This document shows, piece after piece, positions 44,093 to 52,390 of a stretch of 64,000 nucleotides of DNA. The number at the start of each line of letters is the position of its first letter. The stretch's first letter is position 1. Position numbers and translations under genes: made by a program. Origin of the DNA: Hyphomicrobiales bacterium (GTDB taxonomy: Bacteria > Pseudomonadota > Alphaproteobacteria > Rhizobiales > RI-29); assembly GCA_016125495.1 (NCBI GenBank), contig WGLQ01000007.1:124001-188000 (forward strand), written 5' to 3'. The notes beneath the pieces were generated by a model. That model had not been told where the DNA came from and did not search any database. It saw only the letters and a list, made by a program, of their open reading frames with translations.

Positions 44093-44152
44093 ATTCCCTC
44101 CGCCATGACCGCAGGCCAGTTGCGCCCTGGTAGCCAAGCATTGGCCCCTGGC

Positions 44153-44860
44153 CTAGACGCCGAGCCACTGCGCCTGCGCCGCCTCGTCGACGCGGATTTG
44201 CGCGGGCCCCCCGCGCCAGACGACCCGGCCGCGCCCGATGATCGCCACGTCGTCGGCGAGGCTGGTCGCGAACCCGAAATTCTGTTCGACGAGCACCATC
44301 GTCAAACCCTCGGAACGCAATTCCGCAAGCTTGTCGTGGATGAGACCGACGATGATCGGCGCGAGCCCCTCGGTCGGCTCGTCGAGGATGAGCAGGCGCG
44401 GGTTCATGAGGAGACCGCGCGCGATGGCGAGCATCTGCTGCTCGCCCCCCGAGAGCTGCGCACCGCCGTTCCCGAGCCTATCGGCCAGTCGCGGGAAAAG
44501 CCCGAGGACGCGATCCAACGTCCACTTGACTTCCCCGCGCCGGGCGATGCGTTCGGCCAGCGCAAGGTTCTCGCGCACCGTAAGCGACGGAAAAATATCC
44601 CTCGTCTCCGGAACATAGGCGACTCCGAGGGCCGCGATCTCGTATGGCCGCAAGCGGGCGATCGAGCGCCCATCGAGCCGGACGTCGCCGCTGCGCGCGC
44701 CGAGCAACCCCATGATGCACTTGAGCGTAGTCGTCTTGCCGGCGCCGTTGCGCCCGAGCACCGCGAGCACGCGCCCGGCTTGGGCAGCGAGCGAGATGCC
44801 GTGCAGCACCCGCGTCTCCCCGTAACCCGCCACGACGCTCTCGAGTTCAAGCATGGCCAT
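44153..44860 (-). CDS. ABC transporter ATP-binding protein, LivF type
   Basis: A 235-residue ATPase of the branched-chain-amino-acid/aromatic-acid importer family. Walker A GRNGAGKTT, YVPETRDIFPSLTVREN (LivF hallmark), signature LSGGEQQMLAIARGL, and Walker B LLILDEPTEGLAP. It overlaps the livG-type gene, and the five transporter genes form one leftward unit. Located beside benzoate-CoA ligase and the box genes, it most likely imports benzoate or a related aromatic acid. Confidence 0.93.
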   Translation of the reverse strand: MAMLELESVVAGYGETRVLHGISLAAQAGRVLAVLGRNGAGKTTTLKCIMGLLGARSGDVRLDGRSIARLRPYEIAALGVAYVPETRDIFPSLTVRENLALAERIARRGEVKWTLDRVLGLFPRLADRLGNGGAQLSGGEQQMLAIARGLLMNPRLLILDEPTEGLAPIIVGLIHDKLAELRSEGLTMVLVEQNFGFATSLADDVAIIGRGRVVWRGGPAQIRVDEAAQAQWLGV

Positions 44861-45593
44861 CCCAGCTGCCGAGATAGATTTCCCTGACGATCGGGCTCTG
44901 ACGGGCCGCCTGCGGCTCGCCCTCGAACACGACCTCACCGTAGTTCAGCACCGTCACCCGGTCCGCGACGTCGAATGCCAGATCCATGTCGTGCTCGATG
45001 ATCAGCATCGTGAGGTCGCGGGGAAGCCGCTGGACGAGTTTGTGGAAGCTGTCGATCATGTTGGGCCCGACACCCGAAGTCGGCTCGTCCATCAGCAGCA
45101 CCACCGGCCGGCCGGCGAGCGCGATGCCGACCTCGAGCTGGCGGCGCTGGCCATAGGCGAGGGCATCGACCGGCATGGCGAGCACGTCCTCGAGCCCGAC
45201 TTGGCCCGCCACCTCGGCGACGGTCTCGCGCACGACCGCATCGGTCAGGCAATCCCTGATCAGCGACCAGGTCTTGCGACCGGCCACCGCCGCCGCCAGT
45301 CCGAGATTTTCTCCGACCGTGAGCCCCGAGAGGAGGTTGTTCTTCTGGTAGCTGCGCGCCAGCCCGAGCCGGGCACGCGCCGCCACACCGAGCCTCGTGG
45401 CCTCGACACCCGCGATGCGGATGCTGCCGGCGTCGGGCGCGAGTTCGCCCGCCAGGATGTTGAAAAGCGTCGTCTTGCCAGCCCCGTTCGGCCCGAGGAT
45501 GACCCGCCGCTCCCCCTTCTCGAGCCGGAGCGAGACGTTGTTGGTCACCTCGAGGGCGCCGAACCGCTTGCGCAGATTGCGCGCTTCAAGCAT
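44847..45593 (-). CDS. ABC transporter ATP-binding protein, LivG type
   Basis: A 248-residue ATPase. It has Walker A GPNGAGKTT, the LivG-type GLARSYQKNNLLSGLTVGEN, a degenerate signature LAYGQRRQLEVGIAL, Walker B VVLLMDEPTSGVGP, and H-loop IIEHDMDLAF. The ATG at 45593 lies 8 bp inside the upstream permease gene; longer frames are shadows. Confidence 0.93.
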   Translation of the reverse strand: MLEARNLRKRFGALEVTNNVSLRLEKGERRVILGPNGAGKTTLFNILAGELAPDAGSIRIAGVEATRLGVAARARLGLARSYQKNNLLSGLTVGENLGLAAAVAGRKTWSLIRDCLTDAVVRETVAEVAGQVGLEDVLAMPVDALAYGQRRQLEVGIALAGRPVVLLMDEPTSGVGPNMIDSFHKLVQRLPRDLTMLIIEHDMDLAFDVADRVTVLNYGEVVFEGEPQAARQSPIVREIYLGSWDGHA

Positions 45594-46647
45594 GCCCACT
45601 CTCCCCGCCGGGTCGGGTCGCCGCCTCGCCGACGGCCTCTGCGTCGCCGGGGCCGCCAGGGCCGCCGGCCGCGTTCGCCGCCCCGCCGATTGCCCTCCCC
45701 GCGCCCGAGCGCCGCCCGACGAACCGTTCGATCTCCCCGAAGATGCCCCGACCACCGGAAAGGACGGCCACGATGAGCACGATCCCCACCACGATGTGCC
45801 AGTGATTCGTGAGGCTCGAGACCTCGTGCTTCAGCAACACCAGCACCGCCGCCCCGAGGATCGGCCCGACCAGTGTCCCGAGGCCGCCGAGGATGACAAC
45901 GACCAGCACCTCACCGGAAACGGTCCAGAAAAGGAGACCCGGCGAGACATACTGCGAATACTGGGCAGCGAGAACGCCCGCGAGCCCCGCAAGCCCACCC
46001 GAGATCGCGAACGCCGCCGCCTTCGTCGACCACAGCGTCAGCCCGAGCGCGCGCATCCGCGCCTCGTTGGCGCGCATGCCGACCATGGCCCTCCCGAGGC
46101 CCGAGCGCAGCACCTGGGCGGCGGCTAGATAGCCGATCGCGGCAATCAGGATGCAGAAGAGCGCGAACTGACGCGGATCGCCGAGATCGACACCGATGAC
46201 CGAAAGGTCTAGCCGAGGCACGCCGGACAGCCCGTCGTCACCTCCGAAGTCGCGGTTCTTGAAGACGTAGACATACGCCATCTGCCCGAAGGCCAGCGTC
46301 GCCATGATGAAGAAAATGCCATGCGTGCGTGCCGTGACCGCGCCGATGAAGCCGGCCGCGAGCGCCGAAAGCAACACCCCGCCCGCCATGGCCGCTGGCG
46401 CCGACCAGCCGGCCGCGGTCGTCGTCATCGCGAAGACATAGGCACCGACGCCATAGAGCGCGCCGTGACAGAGCGAGATCGTGCCGGCATAGCCCGCGAC
46501 CAGATCGAGGCTGACTGCGAGCAGCGCGAGGATCGCGATCTCGGCAAGCAATTCGAGCCCGAAATAGCCCGTGGTATAGGCGTGCAGCACCCCGGCCGCC
46601 GCGAGCAACAGCAGGGTCACCGTCTTGAGGTGGGTCTGTTGGAACAT
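45586..46647 (-). CDS. ABC transporter permease, LivM type
   Basis: A 353-residue permease with ~9 helices, including the LivM-type LLAVSLDLVAGYAGTISLCHGALYG and AFAISGGLAGLAGVLAAQYSQYVSP, and the loop ARTHGIFFIMATLAFGQM. The last ~45 residues are a Gly/Ala-rich tail beyond the family core. It is separated from the LivH-type permease gene by 3 bp. Confidence 0.92.
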   Translation of the reverse strand: MFQQTHLKTVTLLLLAAAGVLHAYTTGYFGLELLAEIAILALLAVSLDLVAGYAGTISLCHGALYGVGAYVFAMTTTAAGWSAPAAMAGGVLLSALAAGFIGAVTARTHGIFFIMATLAFGQMAYVYVFKNRDFGGDDGLSGVPRLDLSVIGVDLGDPRQFALFCILIAAIGYLAAAQVLRSGLGRAMVGMRANEARMRALGLTLWSTKAAAFAISGGLAGLAGVLAAQYSQYVSPGLLFWTVSGEVLVVVILGGLGTLVGPILGAAVLVLLKHEVSSLTNHWHIVVGIVLIVAVLSGGRGIFGEIERFVGRRSGAGRAIGGAANAAGGPGGPGDAEAVGEAATRPGGESGHA

Positions 46648-46650
46648 TCC

Positions 46651-47523
46651 TCAAGCCCTCGCCGGGAAAAGACCTTGCGGCCTGAGGATCAGCACCGCCG
46701 CGAGCATGATGTAGACGAGCACCGCCGACAGTTCCGGCGCCAGCACCGCCCCGAACGTCTCGATCGAGCCGACCAGCAGCGAACCGGAGATCGCCCCCTT
46801 GAGGCTGCCGAGTCCGCCGACGACGACGACGATCAGCGTCGGGATGAGAATGTCGGTTCCCATGTTCGGCTCGACCGACAGGATCGGTCCGGCAACGACA
46901 CCGGCGAGCCCGGCGAGCGCGCAGCCAAGGCAGAAGACCGCAAAGAAGACCTTTTCGACATCGACGCCGAGACAGGCCGCCATTGCCTCGTTGTCGACAC
47001 CTGCCCGGATCATGGCACCGAACTGGGTACGCGAGAGAACCAGCCAGAGCCCCACGAGAACCATCAGGCCGAGGACGATGACGAAAAGCCGGTATGCGGG
47101 GTAGGGATTACCGAGGATCGAAACACGGCCCGAGAAAACCTCCGGTGCGGAAAAGCTCAGCGCGATGTCCCCCCAGCCCATGCGGAAGATGTCGAGGAAG
47201 ACGAAGATCAGCCCGAATGTCACCAGCACCTGGTTCATCGGGCCGAGCTGACGCATGTGGCGCACGAGGCCGAGATAGAGCAGGGCGCCGACCACGGTGA
47301 CCGCGAGCGGGGCGAGAAGGAATGCCGCCCAGTAGTTGCCGGTCGCACCCGCGATGCTGAAGCCGATGAAAGCGCCGAGCGCATAGAAGGCACCGTGCGC
47401 CAGGTTGACGAAGTGCAGGAGCCCGAAGATCACCGTCAGGCCGATCGACAGGAGAAAATAGAGCATCGAGAGCTGCAGCGCGTTGAGCGTCTGCACGATC
47501 CAGAAGCTGGCTTCGGTTGTCAT
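46651..47523 (-). CDS. ABC transporter permease, LivH type
   Basis: A 290-residue permease with ~8 helices. Family blocks: GLTVIFGLLHFVNLAHGAFYALGAF, SRTQFGAMIRAGVDNEAMAACLGV and VVVVGGLGSLKGAISGSLLVGSIE. The ATG at 47523 opens the family core; a frame to 47583 exists. It is 131 bp downstream of the binding-protein gene, with a hairpin between them. Confidence 0.93.
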   Translation of the reverse strand: MTTEASFWIVQTLNALQLSMLYFLLSIGLTVIFGLLHFVNLAHGAFYALGAFIGFSIAGATGNYWAAFLLAPLAVTVVGALLYLGLVRHMRQLGPMNQVLVTFGLIFVFLDIFRMGWGDIALSFSAPEVFSGRVSILGNPYPAYRLFVIVLGLMVLVGLWLVLSRTQFGAMIRAGVDNEAMAACLGVDVEKVFFAVFCLGCALAGLAGVVAGPILSVEPNMGTDILIPTLIVVVVGGLGSLKGAISGSLLVGSIETFGAVLAPELSAVLVYIMLAAVLILRPQGLFPARA

Positions 47524-47610
47524 CCGCGCGCTCGTCCGGTCCCGATCGGAAGGAAAGAATAAACGTCGAGCCGCGCTCGCCAACGCGCCGGAGCCGGAGC
47601 GATCACGAGC

Positions 47611-47636
47611 CGGGAGGCGGCCTTCATCGCCTCCCG
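47611..47636. repeat. Hairpin between the binding-protein and permease genes of the aromatic-acid importer
   Basis: A perfect 9-bp stem (CGGGAGGCG / CGCCTCCCG) with an 8-nt loop, 19 bp after the binding-protein stop on the minus strand. No T run follows, so 3'-end protection or attenuation is more likely than full termination. Confidence 0.55.
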
Positions 47637-47654
47637 GTCGATTGATCGCCGCTG

Positions 47655-48830
47655 CTACTGCAGCTTGCAGCCCATCGGTTCGTCACGGACGTTCTCGACG
47701 ACGCCCACCACCTTCTGCGTGAGCCCGCCCTCACCTGCGACGGTCTCGAAGATGTAGATGTTCTGGACGATGTTGTTGGTCGCCGGATCGATCTGGAAGG
47801 GACCACGGGGCCCCTCGAACTTGACCGCCGAGAGGGCACGCGCGAGCGCCTCACTGTCGCCGGGGTTGGTCTTGAGCGCCTCGACGAGCGCACGGCCGGC
47901 GTCGTAGCCCTGCACCGCATACTCCGACGGCACCCGGTTGTACTTGGCCTTGAAGACCTCGACGAACTCCTTGTTCGCCGGCGTATCGATCGTCGGCACG
48001 TAATGGAGCGAGGCGATCACACCCTCGGCCGCCGGCCCTTGCGCGTTGACGTAGAGCGGGGAGGTCAGGAAGCCCGAGCCGTAGAGCTTCATTTTCCCTT
48101 TGACACCGAATTCGGCGTACTGCTTGACGAACGCGATCGCCTCACCGCCCGCATAGAAGACGAAAATGCCATCCGCGCCGGAGTTCATCGCCTTCGTCAG
48201 GTAGGGCCCGAAATCCTTGGTCTGGCGGAACGGGGTCCAGTCACTGCCGACGATCTCGCCGCCGACTTTGGTGAACTCCTTGCTGAACGTTTCGATCATC
48301 TGGTGACCGGCGGCGTAGTCGGCCGCGAGCGTGTAGATCTTACGCACGCCCTGGCTGTAGAGCCAGGAGCCCATCGGCCGGTTGACCTGACCGTTTGAGA
48401 AGGAAACGCGCACGATATAGCGGCTGCAGTTCTCACCCGTGGCGTCGTCGTTGCCGGCATTGGCGACAATCAGCGGCATTTTGGACTGGTCGATGAAGTC
48501 ACGGATCGCCGCCAGCACGCCGGACGAGACGATGCCGACCATCACGTCGACCTTGTCCTCGAGCACCATCTTCTTGGCCTTGGCGAGCCCGACCGGCGGC
48601 TTGACCTCGGTGTCTTCGCGCACGATCTCGAAGGTCGCGCCGGCCTCCGCACCATGCCGCTCGAGCGCGAGCGCGAAGCCCTCGTCGATCTCCTTGCCGA
48701 GCGCGGCAAAGACGCTCGAATAGGGCAGCAGCAGCCCGACCTTGACGCTCTTGGCCTCCGCGGGAACCACGGCCATCGCCGTGGTCGCCACCAGCAGCCC
48801 GGCCGCCAGCGCCTGCAATGACTTCCTCAT
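47655..48830 (-). CDS. Periplasmic binding protein of the aromatic-acid importer (LivK type)
   Basis: A 391-residue solute-binding protein. It has a signal peptide (MRKSLQALAAGLLVATTAMA..AEA). The mature protein starts KSVKVGLLLPYSSVFAALG and has VDVMVGIVSSGVLAAIRDF and ALAADYAAGHQMIETFSKEF. It belongs to the family-5 binding proteins that include aromatic-acid binders. The ATG at 48830 has GGAGG 6 nt upstream. It is the first gene of the leftward unit and divergent from benzoate-CoA ligase. Confidence 0.92.
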   Translation of the reverse strand: MRKSLQALAAGLLVATTAMAVVPAEAKSVKVGLLLPYSSVFAALGKEIDEGFALALERHGAEAGATFEIVREDTEVKPPVGLAKAKKMVLEDKVDVMVGIVSSGVLAAIRDFIDQSKMPLIVANAGNDDATGENCSRYIVRVSFSNGQVNRPMGSWLYSQGVRKIYTLAADYAAGHQMIETFSKEFTKVGGEIVGSDWTPFRQTKDFGPYLTKAMNSGADGIFVFYAGGEAIAFVKQYAEFGVKGKMKLYGSGFLTSPLYVNAQGPAAEGVIASLHYVPTIDTPANKEFVEVFKAKYNRVPSEYAVQGYDAGRALVEALKTNPGDSEALARALSAVKFEGPRGPFQIDPATNNIVQNIYIFETVAGEGGLTQKVVGVVENVRDEPMGCKLQ

Positions 48831-48915
48831 ACGTTTCCTCCCAACTCGTTGATGGTTGGCGCGATCCTGATGGGCCACGTTCGCGCGACGCTAGGACAGC
48901 GCTCGCCGCAAATCA

Positions 48916-48929
48916 AGCATTATAATTCA
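48916..48929. promoter_or_regulatory. Candidate BoxR operator (degenerate copy)
   Basis: AGCATTATAATTCA matches the perfect palindrome at 52268 at 12 of 14 positions. It lies 85 bp upstream of the importer binding-protein start and contains TATAAT, though no matching -35 is seen. Confidence 0.45.
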
Positions 48930-49108
48930 TGATCCATGGTGGGCGCCCCCATCGAACCGACGCACGCTCCGACAGGCAGCACTCCCGGATCGGACCGTCA
49001 ACCACACCCGTCTCGTGACACCCAGCCCCGGCACCGAACCCACCGTGATGACCCTGCCACGGGACGCCAGGATCACCATCGAAGCCTCTTGCTGACCTCG
49101 GAGGATGA

Positions 49109-49122
49109 TGCAATATAGTGCA
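49109..49122. promoter_or_regulatory. Candidate BoxR operator upstream of benzoate-CoA ligase
   Basis: TGCA-ATATAG-TGCA has perfect outer TGCA tetranucleotides. A TTGCTG hexamer 18-19 nt upstream and the central ATATAG could form a promoter, so binding here would block RNA polymerase. It is 126 bp before the ligase start. Confidence 0.55.
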
Positions 49123-49248
49123 TATCAACCTGCCGTCGTCGCGCCCCGGCTCCAGGCCACTCGCCAGCCGCCGCGGCGGCAAGAGCAGGGTTTGCGGGCA
49201 TCGACGGCTGATTGCCGTGCCGTGCCCCGTGTCAGGGAGGACGCCAAG

Positions 49249-50859
49249 TTGAATGACACGAACGGCAATGCGGCACGATATTTCGTCGACCGCCACGTGA
49301 GCGAAGGGCGCGGCGACAGGTCTGCATTCCTCGAAGGCGAGCGCACGCTGAGTTACGGGGACCTCGCCCGCCAGAGCGACCTCATGGTGGGGCTGCTCGC
49401 CCGGCACGGCATTCGTCGCGAGCAGCGGGTCGCCATGCTGGTGCTCGACACCATCGAGTTTCCCGTCATCTTCTGGGGCGCGATCAAGGCCGGGGTCGTG
49501 CCGGTGCCGCTCAACACGCTGCTCTCGCGCGACTATTACGAGTTCATCTTGCAGGACAGCCGCGCCCGCGCGCTCTTCGTTTCCGAGGCCCTGCTGGCGA
49601 CGGTCGCCCCCATCCTCGGCCGCCTCGCCGATCTCGAACAGGTGTTCGTCATCGCCGCCGGCCCCGGCCCCAGCGCACCGGCCCGTCGAAGCTTCTGGGG
49701 GCGCGGCACTCAAGCCACCGCGCGCGCCGACGGCCACCTCGACTTTGCGAGCGAACTCGCCCGTGCCACCCCCGGCACGATGGTCGAGGCGTCCCCCGAC
49801 GACTGCGCCTTCTGGCTCTACTCCTCCGGCTCGACGGGTTGGCCGAAGGGCGTGCGCCACGTTCACGAGAGCCTCGCGGCCACTGCCGACACGTATGGCG
49901 CCCAGGTGCTCGCCATCCGCAAGGACGACACCGTCTATTCGGCAGCCAAGCTGTTCTTTGCCTATGGTCTCGGCAACAGCATGACGTTCCCGATGTCGGT
50001 CGGCGCCACCACGGCGCTGCTGCCCACCCGCCCGACACCCGACAGCGTCTTTGCCACCTTCGCGCGCTATCGGCCGACCATATTCTTCGGCGTACCGACC
50101 CTCTATGCCGCTCTCCTGGCGGCGGCTGGCGGCGCGCGGCCCGCGGGCCTCGAGCGCTTGCGCCTCTGCGCCTCGGCCGGCGAGGCGCTGCCGGAGGACA
50201 TCGGCAAGCGCTGGAAGGCGCTGACCGGAGCCGACATCCTCGACGGTGTCGGTTCGACCGAGATGCTCCACATTTTCCTCTCGAACGCACCCGGCAACGT
50301 CGTCTACGGCACTTCCGGAATTGCGGTCCCCGGCTATGACCTGAGGCTCGTCGACGAGGCGAACGAGGACGTCGCGGACGGTGAGGTCGGCGAATTGCTG
50401 GTCAAGGGTCCTTCGGCATCGGAGGGTTATTGGAATCAGCGCGCCAAGAGCCGCAGCACCTTCGAGGGACACTGGACCCGCACCGGCGACAAATACGAAC
50501 GCCGTGCGGATGGACGCTACGTCTATTGCGGTCGCACCGACGACATGTTCAAGGTCGGGGGCATCTGGGTCTCGCCCTTCGAGGTCGAGCAAGCGCTGAT
50601 CTCCCACCCCAGCGTGCTCGAAGCCGCCGTCATCGCCAGCGAAGACGCCGAGCACCTGTTGAAGCCCAAGGCATTCGTCGTCCTCAAGGCGGGCGAAAGC
50701 TCGCGCGACCTCGCCGAGGAACTGAAGGCACACGTCCAGGCCGCCGTCGGCAAATGGAAATATCCGCGCTGGATCGAATTCGTCTCCGAATTGCCGAAGA
50801 CGGCGACAGGCAAGATCCAACGCTTCAAGCTGCGCGAGCTCGAGGAGCGCCCCAAGTGA
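49249..50859 (+). CDS. bclA: Benzoate-CoA ligase
   Basis: A 536-residue adenylate-forming enzyme converting benzoate, ATP and CoA to benzoyl-CoA, the entry step of the box pathway. Seen: ARYFVDRHVSEGRGDR start, P-loop-like YSSGSTGWPKGVRH, KLFFAYGLGNSMTFPMSVG (benzoate ligase signature), VGSTEMLHIFLSN, and the C-terminal lysine motif PKTATGKIQRFKL. I start at TTG 49249, 8 nt after AGGGAGG; the only upstream ATG (49105) lies on the operator. Its stop overlaps the next gene (GTGA). Confidence 0.93.
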   Translation: MNDTNGNAARYFVDRHVSEGRGDRSAFLEGERTLSYGDLARQSDLMVGLLARHGIRREQRVAMLVLDTIEFPVIFWGAIKAGVVPVPLNTLLSRDYYEFILQDSRARALFVSEALLATVAPILGRLADLEQVFVIAAGPGPSAPARRSFWGRGTQATARADGHLDFASELARATPGTMVEASPDDCAFWLYSSGSTGWPKGVRHVHESLAATADTYGAQVLAIRKDDTVYSAAKLFFAYGLGNSMTFPMSVGATTALLPTRPTPDSVFATFARYRPTIFFGVPTLYAALLAAAGGARPAGLERLRLCASAGEALPEDIGKRWKALTGADILDGVGSTEMLHIFLSNAPGNVVYGTSGIAVPGYDLRLVDEANEDVADGEVGELLVKGPSASEGYWNQRAKSRSTFEGHWTRTGDKYERRADGRYVYCGRTDDMFKVGGIWVSPFEVEQALISHPSVLEAAVIASEDAEHLLKPKAFVVLKAGESSRDLAEELKAHVQAAVGKWKYPRWIEFVSELPKTATGKIQRFKLRELEERPK

Positions 50860-51716
50860 ACGGGCAGGGCGTGAGCTGGCAGAACTGGCGATCGATCGAA
50901 GCGCCGACACTCGACATGGACGGTGCCCGACTCGAATGCAGGGCTTGGGGCCCGCCGCCGCACGAGGCTCCGACCATCGTGCTCCTGCACGAAGGACTCG
51001 GCTCCATGGCGCTCTGGCGGGACTTCCCGAACCGTCTGGCCGAGGCGACCGGGCACGGCGTGTTCGCCTTTTCCCGCTTGGGCTATGGCCGCTCGGACGC
51101 CTGCGCGCTCCCCCGCCCGCTCGATTTCATGACGCACGAGGCGGTCGACGTCCTGCCCCGGGTGCTCGATGCGATCGGCTTTCGGCGCGGCCTCATCGTC
51201 GGGCACAGCGACGGCGCCTCGATCGCCGCCATCCATGCCGGAACCGTTGCCGATCCCCGAGTGACGGGCATCGTTCTAATCGCCCCGCATTTCTTCACCG
51301 AGCCGATGGGCCTCGCCGAGATCGCGAAGGCCCGGCAGGCATTCGACCACGGTGACCTGCGCACCCGCCTCGCCCGCTACCACGACCATGTCGATGCCGC
51401 CTTTCGCGGCTGGAACGACGTCTGGCTTCACCCCGATTTCGCCTCCTGGCAAATCACCGAACCGCTCTCGCGCATCGACCGCCCCGTCCTCGCCATCCAG
51501 GGACGAGGGGACCAGTACGGCACCCTCGCCCAGATCGAGATCGTCCGCGAGCTGGCGCGTGGCCCGGTCGAACTCGCGGTGCTGGAGGATTGCCGCCACG
51601 CCTGCCACATCGAGCAGCCCGAGCGGTTGATGACCTTGGTCGCGGGCTTCGCCGAACGCTTCGCCGGCCAAGGCGCACGCCCGTTGGTGGCAACCCATCG
51701 CGAGTCGAAGCCATGA
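50856..51716 (+). CDS. Alpha/beta hydrolase (second) of the benzoate operon
   Basis: A 286-residue alpha/beta hydrolase with oxyanion region VLLHEGLGSMALWRDFP, nucleophile elbow GHSDGAS, and a histidine segment EDCRHACHIEQPERL. Start is GTG 50856 overlapping the ligase stop, with GAGGAG 8 nt upstream. Hydrolases of this kind recur in box clusters and could open a lactone or clear dead-end thioesters; no direct evidence for the substrate. Confidence 0.87.
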   Translation: MNGQGVSWQNWRSIEAPTLDMDGARLECRAWGPPPHEAPTIVLLHEGLGSMALWRDFPNRLAEATGHGVFAFSRLGYGRSDACALPRPLDFMTHEAVDVLPRVLDAIGFRRGLIVGHSDGASIAAIHAGTVADPRVTGIVLIAPHFFTEPMGLAEIAKARQAFDHGDLRTRLARYHDHVDAAFRGWNDVWLHPDFASWQITEPLSRIDRPVLAIQGRGDQYGTLAQIEIVRELARGPVELAVLEDCRHACHIEQPERLMTLVAGFAERFAGQGARPLVATHRESKP

Positions 51717-52369
51717 CGCGCGCGCGAACCGGTACAGGGCTCGGTGGACCGCTACCCTGGCCGGCCCTCCCCAACACACCGCACCGGCCGGGCTCGACCG
51801 CCCGTCCCGACGCCGACCACCCGGCCAGCCGCATGGCGCGGCGCGTCACGTCGGCCCCGACCGAAGCCGACTGGAGCAGCAACCACCCCTACCTCTACGG
51901 CCACGCCCTGCTGCGCGCCGGCTTCCATTGGGAGGCGCACGAAGTCTGGGAAGCCGTCTGGATGGCGAGCCGGCCGAACAGCCGCGAGCGCGCCCTCGTG
52001 CAGGGCCTCATCCAGGTGGCCAACGCCGCACTCAAATTGTCCATGGGTCGCCTCGGCGCCGGCAAGCGCCTCGCCCTGCTCGCGGCCGACCGCTTTCGCG
52101 ATGCCGACCCGTCCGGATCGAAAGAGCCCCTTCTCGGAGTTCTGGTCGGACCGATCTCCAAGGAACTCGCCTCGCTGGCCGCGCGGATCGCCTCCCAAGG
52201 CTCCGGCACGACCGAAACCGCAGCCGACGCAGGGCAGATTCTCCAGGCGCTCCATGACGAGTTGACTTGCATTATAATGCACAATAGCGCACAAGTTGAC
52301 GCCGCCCTGCACGAGGTAACCGCGCAGATCGCGTTGCCACCCGCACAGCAACTGCATTATAATACCTGA
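51713..52369 (+). CDS. DUF309-domain protein in the benzoate operon
   Basis: A 218-residue protein. A ~55-residue Pro/Arg-rich N-terminus precedes the DUF309 helical core, recognised by FHWEAHEVWEAVWMA and RALVQGLIQVANAALKL. The last ~35 codons, which also encode the operators at 52268 and 52353, are AT-richer than the rest and add a tail not typical of the family. Start ATG 51713 overlaps the previous stop (ATGA). Role in aromatic degradation unknown. Confidence 0.8.
   Translation: MTRARTGTGLGGPLPWPALPNTPHRPGSTARPDADHPASRMARRVTSAPTEADWSSNHPYLYGHALLRAGFHWEAHEVWEAVWMASRPNSRERALVQGLIQVANAALKLSMGRLGAGKRLALLAADRFRDADPSGSKEPLLGVLVGPISKELASLAARIASQGSGTTETAADAGQILQALHDELTCIIMHNSAQVDAALHEVTAQIALPPAQQLHYNT
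52268..52281. promoter_or_regulatory. Candidate BoxR operator, perfect palindrome TGCATTATAATGCA
   Basis: A perfect 14-bp palindrome of TGCA-N6-TGCA form inside the 3' end of the DUF309 gene, 110 bp before boxC. It is 85 bp from a second half-degenerate copy, about eight helical turns, suiting cooperative binding or looping. Confidence 0.6.
52334..52363 (+). promoter_or_regulatory. Candidate boxC promoter
   Basis: TTGCCA and TATAAT are separated by 18 nt; the predicted start site is ~20 nt before the boxC GTG. The -10 is embedded in the degenerate operator at 52353-52366, so repressor binding would occlude it. It lies within the DUF309 coding end. Confidence 0.5.
52353..52366. promoter_or_regulatory. 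Candidate BoxR operator (half-degenerate) at the boxC promoter
   Basis: TGCATTATAATACC matches 12 of 14 positions of the palindrome at 52268, with the left TGCA intact. It covers the -10 of the proposed boxC promoter. Confidence 0.5.
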
Positions 52370-52390
52370 TCCGACAGAGGGAGAGCCCGC

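Larger units (their letters stand above)
48831..49248. other. 418-bp divergent control region between the importer and benzoate-CoA ligase
   Basis: No gene seen. It contains two TGCA-N6-TGCA-type sites (48916-48929 and 49109-49122), each in an AT-rich patch overlapping a TATAAT-like hexamer. It should carry the promoters of both divergent catabolic operons. Confidence 0.6.
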
